Below, one piece after another: positions 1 to 7,463 of a DNA stretch of 64,000 bases. Below the pieces are notes generated by a model. That model had not been told where the DNA came from, searched no databases, and worked only from the letters and a program-made list of their open reading frames with translations. The position numbers and the translations under genes were made by a program. Each line of letters opens with the position of its first letter. The stretch's first letter is position 1. Where the stretch lies: assembly GCA_037176725.1 (NCBI GenBank), contig JAZBRS010000074.1, forward strand, positions 63,058,001 to 63,122,000. The letters run 5' to 3'. Source of the DNA: Posidonia oceanica (lineage: Eukaryota; Streptophyta; Magnoliopsida; Alismatales; Posidoniaceae).

Positions 1-924
1 TCTGCTTTTAATTTTTGCACCCAGGTCCCGCAGCAGTTCATTTAATTTACATGCATTGATTTTGCCATATTACATTGCATTCTGAGCCCCTGCTTTTTCT
101 CATTTTTGCATTTTCATCCTCTGCACTGTAGAACTTAGGTTTAATTTTTAATTTCTGCTTGTTGCATTGCATATCTGCCCCCCTGATTTTTCATTTTTGC
201 ATGTAGGTCCATTTTAAATGGACAGTAACTCTTGCATGCATTTTTAGCTTATTACATTGCATTTTTGACCCTGATCTTTTTAAAAAATCACATTACAGTC
301 CTGTAATCTATTTTTCAGAGCATGTTTTGCATATAAAATTGCATATTTGACCCCTGCATGATTTGAAAATTACACATAGAGCCTTGCATCTTTCAAAAAC
401 CATGTAAAAAGACTGTTTTGCCCCTAAGTTGCATTTTAGCCCCCATGCTTGCAAAAATTGCATGTAGACCCTCCACTTGCATTCCCGGACTCCTCAGAAC
501 CCCTGTTTTCTGGGAAATTTGCATTTTAGCCCCCTTTCCTTCTTCAAAAATGCTTTTAAACCCCTGTTCTTTCCAAATCGTTTCCTTTATCTTTTCTTGC
601 TTTGCATTGCATTCTGCATTCATTTAATCTTGCATTTAAGCTCCCCTTTGCATACACTAAGCACTTTTAACTCCCCTTCACTCAGGAGGACCTTCAGCAC
701 ACCCCTAGGACCCCCTGGACACTTAGATCTGTTCTTCTCCCCTGTTCTGGTCCTTCCGCTCCGAAGCTGCGATATCTTCCAATCCGACCGTTGGATCTCC
801 TCAAGTAAGCTGCCCAGGCGACCGCAGCGAAGCGCTCTTCAGCATGGACCAAGCAGATCTCCGATCAGACTCCCGGATCTCCAGGTATGTCCTCCTGAAC
901 CTCTGCACTGCATTCATTTGCATG

Positions 925-1780
925 CCATTCGCATCGTTTTGCGTGCCCTTTAGTTTTTTCGCCTCGTTTTGCGTGCAGTCTTGTTTTCTCGCACCGTTTT
1001 GCGTGCCCTTTAGTTTTTTCGCCTCGTTTTGCGTGCAGTCTTGTTTTCTCGCACCGTTTTGCGTGCCCTTTGGTTTTTTTCGCCTCGTTTTGCGTGTTTT
1101 CCAGTTTTCTCGCTCCGTTTTGCGCGCCGCTTCTTTGTCTTGCACCGTTTTGCGTGCCCTTTAGTTTTTCTCGCCTCGTTTTGCGTGTTTTCAAGTTTAC
1201 TCGCTCCGTTTTGCGCGCCGCCTCTCTGTTTTGCACCGTTTTGCGTGCCCTTTAGTTTTTTTCTCCTCGTTTTGCGTGTTTTCAAGTTTTCTCGCTCCGT
1301 TTTGCGTGCCGCTTCCTTGTCCTGCATCGTTTTGCGTCCCCTTTAGCTTTTTCGCCTCGTTTTGCGCGCAGTCTTGTTTTTCCGCTCCGTTTTGCGTGCC
1401 TTCAAGTTTTCTCACTCCGTTTTGCGCCCCGCTTCTTTGTTTTGCACCGTTTTGCGTGCCCTTTAGTTTTCTCGCCTCGTTTTGCGCGCAGTCTTGTTTT
1501 CCCGCTCCGTTTTGCGTGCCTTCATGTTTTATCACTCCGTTTTGCGCGCCGCTTCTTTGTTTCGCTCCGTTTTGCGTGCCCTTTAGTTTTCCCGCCTCGT
1601 TTTGCGCGCAGTCTTGTTTTTCCGCTCCGTTTTGCGTGCCCTGGTGTTTTCTTGCCCAGTTTTGCGCTCTTCTTTCGTTTTCTCGCACGGTTTTGCGTTC
1701 TTGTTCCATTTCTTGCCCCATTTTGCATGTCAACCCTGTTCTCGCATCTTTTTGCATACTTCTTTCGTTCCTCGCACTGT
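925..1780 (+). repeat. Tandem array of about 60-bp units in the 5' LTR
   Basis: CGTTTTGCG recurs every 27-33 bp and longer units every about 60 bp, with alternating tails (GCCCTTTAG, GCAGTCTTG, GCGCCGCTTC). It gives Cys/Phe-rich or Lys/Asn-rich pseudo-ORFs on both strands. The 3' LTR holds a homologous array with about 120 bp more. Confidence 0.9.
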
Positions 1781-2066
1781 TTTACGCCGTTTTCCCTTGC
1801 ATGTCGATTGCATTGCATGGTTTTCTCGCTGTTTTGTTTTATCGCCCGTATTTGCATATAGGGCGGTGATGCTTACTGTCCGGAGTTCTCACGAGCCAGG
1901 TTTCGCCCGGTTCGGAACACAGACAGCGTTGCTGAGCGCTTAGATTGCACGTTTACTTCCTTGCATCGTTTTCCATCACTTAGAGCACACCTTTGAGCAT
2001 TTAGACAGGCATTCATTGGCACTTAGGCATTCAAAGTCTGCATTTCCCTGCATATGCGAGCGTAAG

Positions 2067-2160
2067 CCTAGAAAGACCGATTCTCGGGCGTGTCGGGGGT
2101 GCCTAACACCTTCCCCGCGCGTAACAGGAGTCCTTACCCTCTCTTGGCCCGCAATGACCA
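2067..2160 (+). promoter_or_regulatory. Conserved LTR block (5' LTR copy)
   Basis: The block contains GGGGGTGCCTAACACCTTCC followed shortly by GTAACAGGAGTCCTTACCC and ends near GCAATGACC. Near-identical blocks lie in the other LTRs at 23030-23123, 38681-38778, and on the minus strand at 43132-43228, 46430-46535 and 54842-54946, although these LTRs are otherwise very different. Its function is unknown. Its position near the 3' end of the LTR suits an R/U5 RNA element. Confidence 0.6.
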
Positions 2161-2488
2161 TATTGCCCTTGTCCTAGGCACGAGTCACATCATTTGCATT
2201 CATTTGCATCTTATTTCTTTTGCATTGCTTTGCTTTGCATCTTCTGCTTGGTTTTGCGTGATTATTCGCGCATTTCCCCGGTTTTCCTCGTCTTCCGATT
2301 TAATAGACTTGGTGGCGACTCCGATTTTGTCTTATCTTCTTCTTTTCTTTCCCTTTTTCCCTCTTTTAAATGTTTTCGAGTTAGGTCTTCCTTCTCGGAC
2401 ATAGCCACTTATAGTGAGCCTGATTCTGATCGGTGCACGCGAGCTTTGGCATCGTGCATGGACGATCCGAACACCGGGATTACTACAG

Positions 2489-2506
2489 TGGCGACTCTGC
2501 TGGGGA
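2489..2506 (+). promoter_or_regulatory. Primer binding site (tRNA-Arg type)
   Basis: TGGCGACTCTGCTGGGGA starts one base after the LTR end. Its complement ends in ...GAGTCGCCA, as expected for a tRNA 3' end with CCA. From family knowledge, Ogre/Tat elements commonly use tRNA-Arg. Element 2 has a decayed homologous PBS at 42613-42630, followed by the same ATACTAGACTCCG leader. Confidence 0.85.
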
Positions 2507-3806
2507 TACTAGACTCCGGCTTTCGCTTTCGCCTTCGCTCGTTTGGGATTTGCTTTCTTTGTATGGCTTTGTGTTCCCTTTGTCTGTTTTGCTCGCTTTT
2601 CTGTGCAAACACCTGGCGAGTCGCTTCATGGCTACTCTGTTCAGGTTTTGCACCTCTTTCGTCTAGGTTTGCGCTCCCTTTTGCTTGGCTTTGCTTCTCT
2701 GCTTGTTTATTTACTTATTGTCTCGCTTATGCTCTTATTTCCTTTACAGCTTACTTGTCTTTACTTTCTTTGCCTTACTTGCTTATTGTTGCTTTAATTC
2801 TCGCACGTTGCATGTCTACATACTTGTTTGGCAATAATACATGCTTTTTGAATGAGGAATGCTTCCTTTTACACACTTGCTGTGACACTACGCACGCACA
2901 TACCTTGCATACATGCCTTTTGACTTGATGAATGTTTTTCTTCACCATTATGCTCACAAACACTTGCACATGCCATGCACTTGCCTTTTGCTGTGTTGTA
3001 TGATTGTTTGCTTGCCATGATTGATTGATTTTCTTCCCTTTCGCACTTGCCATGCTTAGGATAGTAGAAACTTGTCTGTTCTCCCCATGGTTAACTAAAA
3101 AATGCAAGTAAAAGAACTTTTAGGAGCAACTAGAGACTCTGAACAATCCTTCACTCCCTTTTGGTTAATAAAATGCGCAAGATAAAAGACTTTAATCATT
3201 CGCATAAGCATCATATAGGGCATGCATTCTTCTCCTCTGAGTCCACCTACTAGTCTGCGAAGGACGGTTCCGGCTCCTCACCCCGATGCTTTGGCATGGT
3301 GTGAGTCAGTCGGTCTGTCCCCCCTTGTCCGGGGTCGTGTCGGTGTTAGTGGAGGGTACCACCCACGCTTTGGCGGGGTAGAGGCCACCAACGCACCACC
3401 CTGTCATTACCTGAGCTTTGGGCCGGGAGTTAGACAGGGAGCCTACTTTTCTGACTTGAGTCGGTGACCCGTACACCCAAGGATACCCGGAGTAGACAAC
3501 CTTGCTAGGAAACACTAGTTAGGTGAGGGGGGCATACTAGAAAGCATACATGACATTCATGCCATAACTTAATACATTTTGCATCCCTTTCTTTTCTAAC
3601 CCTAGTTTCCTGTTGTGTCTTTAACAGAGTTCAGTAAGCGATCTCCTTAGCCGGAGCTCGGGTCTCTCCTTTGCTGACCTCTCTGCTGAGACATTTGCGC
3701 TCGACCATCCTTTTCTGAGCTACTCGTCTTTGCGAGCATAGCTCCTCGTAGAGCCCGTCCCCTTTTCCCTCGTCGCAGCCCCGTTTTGACTCGCTCTCGG
3801 TCAGCA
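2507..3806 (+). other. Leader (5' UTR) of element 1, no ORF1
   Basis: No convincing protein frame. Part of it (about 3290-3410) is recognisable in the leader of element 2 (41900-42070, minus strand), which supports a shared non-coding leader. Legume Ogre elements carry an extra ORF1 upstream of gag. There is none in this 1.3 kb; the extra gene lies after integrase instead. Confidence 0.7.
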
Positions 3807-6800
3807 ATGGCCCAGCGCACTGTCGAGACCCCCCTCACCCTTGCCTCGGAGGTGGTTCCCGCTCCGGCCCCTCCGGCTCCCATTTCTAACCCCTCTGTGC
3901 CCTCTGTGACGCCAGGCTTTTCCCCTCTGTTGTCTGGGGCACCCCAGTTTGCTGTGGGACAGTGGCAGACGCCCGTTCCTCCTGATCCGGTCGCCGAGTC
4001 CATCTTGATGACCACTTCACGTGTTCTGGAGGCACCACTGACCCCACCTTCTCAGGGTTTTGTCACTTTTGACCCTTCTGCTGCGGCGACTCACGCCTTA
4101 GGATTCCAGTCTCCCGGACAGTCCGGATCTCTTGGTTCTGGTTCCTCGCCGGCACTGCAATTCAGTGTTCCCACTGACGGGACACCTGAAGAGCAGTACC
4201 AGCAACTGATGGACACTATCCAGCGGCTGCAGGGTATAGCTCTATCAGTCCGCCCTCCTTCCCCTCCTGTTGTTCCTGAGGTTCCTGTGCGGCCTGCTCC
4301 CGCACATCTTGCATTGCACTCTGCACTTCCGCCTAGACCATCGTCCCAACTGCTCACGGTTCCGACGATGGGGGCACGTGTTCCGCCTCTTGCATCAGCA
4401 CCACACCTCACACAGCATACACCTCCGCCACCTGGTGGCCAGTCATTCGGACTGGTGGGAGCACAGTATCTCGCAGGCCCGTCCCCCGGCATCGCCCCGG
4501 TACGGCCGCTGATGCTCCAACATCCCGCACCCACCGCACAGCATACCGTTTATCCTCCCCCTTTGCATCAGGCTCAGAATTCCACATGCATCCCTCCCTG
4601 CACTCCACCACAGCACGGGTATGCCGGCCATCACCTTGCGTCACCAGGCGACGTGATGGTGGATCCGGAGGAGCACCTCGGTGCGACCCATTCGGCATAC
4701 GTGGTCCCCGCCCCCGCTGCCCCATCTCCTGTAGCAGCTATTCCAGACCCCATCAACAACAGGATGGATGTTCTGGAGAAAGCACTGCGTCTAGTGCAGG
4801 GCACAGACCACCAGACCTACCAGTTCCGAGACCTCTGCTGTTTCCCAGAGGCGGTACTCCCCCCGAAGTTCAAAATACCGGACTTCGAGAAGTATGATGG
4901 TAGGGGCTGCCCCATAGCCCATCTGAAGGCATATTGCGGTGATCTCGCCCAACTCCAGGCGGACGAGAGGTTGCTGATCCGCCTATTCCAGAAGAGTCTG
5001 TCTGGTCCAGCCCTCAAGTGGTTCACCTCGCTTGACATGGCTACGATCAAGACTTGGAACGACCTAAGCCAGGCGTTCTTGGAACAGTACTCCTTCAACC
5101 TTGATCTGGTCCCAAAGCGCGCGGACTTGATCGCAACCAAGCAGAATCCGGGCGAGCCGTTCGGGGAGTACGTCGGCCGCTGGCGTGCCCTTGCCTCGCA
5201 AGTTCGAGATAGGCCCTCCGACGAGGAGTCTATCGAGATCATCATAAAAGGGGCACAGCCGTCTACCGGAGCTCTGCTTAGCATCCAACCCGTCACGACC
5301 TTCACTGCATTGATCCGAGCCGGCACTCGCGTAGAGAGTTCGTTGCGGAGTGGCAACTTCCCCGCACTCTCTGTGCTTGCCAGGCAAGCCCTCGCCAGCA
5401 ACGACGGTAGTAGCAGCAGCGCCATCAACAACAACAGTAGTCTCAACAACAATCGTCCCAAGAGGAAGGATCCGTCGAAGCCCGTTGTCGCATACATCGA
5501 CTCCCCTACTGCGCCCGTCCGTCTGGCGTCCCGGCCTGCCCCTCCTCAGATCTATTACGCACCTGCACCTAGGGCACACCCTACACCACAAATCACTACC
5601 ACCGCTCGACCGGTCTATCCTGCCGCACCGGTTCAGCAAGGACAATTCCCGAGGCCGAGACGGCCACCCATGGAAAAGCGGAAGTTCGCCCCACTGGTGG
5701 AACCGCTCAGTGCCGTCCTCCCGAAGGTTGCGTCGCTCCTGCGATTTCCGGAGGTTCGCCCGCCACCAAACCCACTACCGCATTGGTTTAAGGCGAACCT
5801 TTTCTGCGACTTTCATCGAAGCGTCGGGCATTCGACTGATAGTTGTTTCACTCTCCGGAATGCTATCCAGGACCTGATCGAATCTGGAACGATTGTGATC
5901 GACACACACGAGGCATCCACTTCTGCACCATCTCATGCACCTGCATCAGCATCTACCCCAGCTAATGTTGTCCGCCGACCCCTGCCGGAGCACTCCTATT
6001 CAGGAGGCGCAGGAACCTCAGGAATTCATTCCTTGTTTCCTTCTGGGTCTCCCACATCTGTGGTAGATCCTTCCGAGCTTATCCATGATGTTTCTACTCC
6101 CTTTCCAGTCTCTCTCTATCTTGCAGCTATCGCCGGTTCCGAGTCAGGCGTCCATATGATCCGACCGCGAGCCAGGCCGGAGCGTTCTCCTGCATCAGCC
6201 GCCATGCTTTCCCGGGCCCAAGCCCCAATACATCTCCTAGTCAGACCTCAGCCAGAGCTTCCCGTGCACCTACTAGCAAGACCTCAGTCCCCACCTAGCT
6301 TGTCTTCCCAACTACCCTCCTACCCATGCCCTCCTCAGCCTGTAGCCCCTCTCGTGCTCGCCGCACGCGCTCCCGTGGTTATTAACCTAACCCGGGATAC
6401 CCATCGCGTACCCTACAGCTACGCCACAGAAATGTGTGCGGAAGTGACGCGATCGGGGAGGGTCTACAGACCTCCTGCACCAGCAACCAGACCTAGTCAT
6501 CCACAACCCGCAAGACCATTGCCTTTGGTCCAGCCTGCAGTCCCGCCACCTTCAGGCCAACCTCTTGAATCCACCATAGCTGAACCTGTCCCTACAACTG
6601 CACCACCTACTACCAAGAAATGCCAGCCTAAAGCCGACATCACATCCCAGCTCAAAAAAGTCAAAGCCGACATATCCATCTGGGACCTGATACACACTTC
6701 TGCCGAGCATCGCGAGGCCTTCCTTCGCGTGTTCCAAGCCGCCCGTGTGTCCCAAGCCATAGAGCCCGCCGCTTTGGAAAGCATGGTCGGAATGATCGCG

Positions 6801-7463
6801 GAGCCCCAGGTCATTACTTTCACGAGTGATGAACTGCCTCCGGCAGGGATTAATCACAATCAACCCTTGTTCGTCACGGTACAATTCAAGAACTTTCGCA
6901 TTCCCCTTGCACTGGTCGATAATGGGTTGGGCCTTAACGTCTGTCCCTTGCGAACAGCAACCAAGCTCGGATTCAAGGCCGAGGACATTACTCCAGCTGT
7001 AAAGGGAATGACAGCTTTTGATAATACTCACCATGACGCTCTAGGGATTTTGGTTATCCCTCTTACCATTGGCCCGGTCACATTCGATGTGGAATTCTAC
7101 GTCGTCGACTTGGAACCGAACTTCAACCTTCTGCTTGGGCGCCCTTGGCTCCACAAGCATCAGGTTATCCCCTCGACCCTCCATCGCATGATCAAGTTCC
7201 GCCGAGGCGACGATGTCATCGTTGTCATGGCGGAGAACTTTGAGAAGGAGCGGATCGAGGCGGTTTCTTCTATCTCTTCGCGGACTGTCCCCTTTGACCC
7301 TGATCTCTCGAACGCTTTGTATCGCGTTAATCGGTGCGAGTCGGTTAACTTTTTGCCAGATCTTGAACGTGTCAACTCCTTGGCCGTTCACAACAACCCC
7401 TTTCGGATGGTCGAGAACGTTTGTCATAGATGGGGCTACGTCAAAGGGACACCGCTCGGGTGA
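3807..7463 (+). CDS. gag: Gag-protease polyprotein of element 1
   Basis: I start at ATG 3807 (MAQRTVETPL); the seven codons before it begin with TTG. Element 2 has the homologous start MAQRVSEP at 41518 on the minus strand. About 1218 residues. Order seen: a Pro/Ala/Gln-rich N-terminal region (1 to about 340); a retrotransposon Gag domain (about 355-485, with GPALKWFTSL and FGEYVGRWRAL); an Asn/Ser-rich linker; a zinc knuckle of the form C-x2-H-x4-H-x4-C (C667, H670, H675, C680); a second Pro-rich linker; and an aspartic protease (about 1000-1150) with LVDNG at D1038 and LLLGRPWL near 1111. The usual D-S/T-G is D-N-G here, as I recall from many Tat elements. It would form the virus-like particle and process the polyprotein. 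TGA at 7461 ends it, in frame with pol. Confidence 0.9.
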   Translation: MAQRTVETPLTLASEVVPAPAPPAPISNPSVPSVTPGFSPLLSGAPQFAVGQWQTPVPPDPVAESILMTTSRVLEAPLTPPSQGFVTFDPSAAATHALGFQSPGQSGSLGSGSSPALQFSVPTDGTPEEQYQQLMDTIQRLQGIALSVRPPSPPVVPEVPVRPAPAHLALHSALPPRPSSQLLTVPTMGARVPPLASAPHLTQHTPPPPGGQSFGLVGAQYLAGPSPGIAPVRPLMLQHPAPTAQHTVYPPPLHQAQNSTCIPPCTPPQHGYAGHHLASPGDVMVDPEEHLGATHSAYVVPAPAAPSPVAAIPDPINNRMDVLEKALRLVQGTDHQTYQFRDLCCFPEAVLPPKFKIPDFEKYDGRGCPIAHLKAYCGDLAQLQADERLLIRLFQKSLSGPALKWFTSLDMATIKTWNDLSQAFLEQYSFNLDLVPKRADLIATKQNPGEPFGEYVGRWRALASQVRDRPSDEESIEIIIKGAQPSTGALLSIQPVTTFTALIRAGTRVESSLRSGNFPALSVLARQALASNDGSSSSAINNNSSLNNNRPKRKDPSKPVVAYIDSPTAPVRLASRPAPPQIYYAPAPRAHPTPQITTTARPVYPAAPVQQGQFPRPRRPPMEKRKFAPLVEPLSAVLPKVASLLRFPEVRPPPNPLPHWFKANLFCDFHRSVGHSTDSCFTLRNAIQDLIESGTIVIDTHEASTSAPSHAPASASTPANVVRRPLPEHSYSGGAGTSGIHSLFPSGSPTSVVDPSELIHDVSTPFPVSLYLAAIAGSESGVHMIRPRARPERSPASAAMLSRAQAPIHLLVRPQPELPVHLLARPQSPPSLSSQLPSYPCPPQPVAPLVLAARAPVVINLTRDTHRVPYSYATEMCAEVTRSGRVYRPPAPATRPSHPQPARPLPLVQPAVPPPSGQPLESTIAEPVPTTAPPTTKKCQPKADITSQLKKVKADISIWDLIHTSAEHREAFLRVFQAARVSQAIEPAALESMVGMIAEPQVITFTSDELPPAGINHNQPLFVTVQFKNFRIPLALVDNGLGLNVCPLRTATKLGFKAEDITPAVKGMTAFDNTHHDALGILVIPLTIGPVTFDVEFYVVDLEPNFNLLLGRPWLHKHQVIPSTLHRMIKFRRGDDVIVVMAENFEKERIEAVSSISSRTVPFDPDLSNALYRVNRCESVNFLPDLERVNSLAVHNNPFRMVENVCHRWGYVKGTPLG

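Larger units (their letters stand above)
1..2487 (+). repeat. 5' LTR of element 1 (3' part only)
   Basis: It matches 20845-23450 almost base for base, with a net 119-bp length difference inside a tandem array. It ends in ...TTACTACA immediately before the PBS. It contains AT-rich sequence with many TTGCAT motifs (1-700), a CGTTTTGCG tandem array (about 925-1780), a conserved block at 2067-2160 and an internal PBS-like TGGCGACTCC at 2313. The listed ORFs here have no protein-like composition and are treated as chance frames. Transcription start and polyadenylation of the element must lie in this LTR, but I cannot place U3/R/U5 boundaries from sequence alone. Confidence 0.95.

Noticed and set aside
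801..1869. Cys/Phe-rich or Lys/Asn-rich ORFs up to 212 codons, repeated at 21645-22832
   Set aside because: Direct translation of the CGTTTTGCG LTR array; frames change with unit number between the two LTRs.
2194..2928. 244-codon frame across the LTR end and leader
   Set aside because: It crosses the LTR border and PBS, is not kept in the second LTR copy beyond the border, and has hydrophobic low-complexity composition from T-rich DNA.
3786..3806. Earlier gag start at TTG 3786
   Set aside because: Not an ATG; the ATG at 3807 gives MAQR..., which is also the start of gag in element 2.
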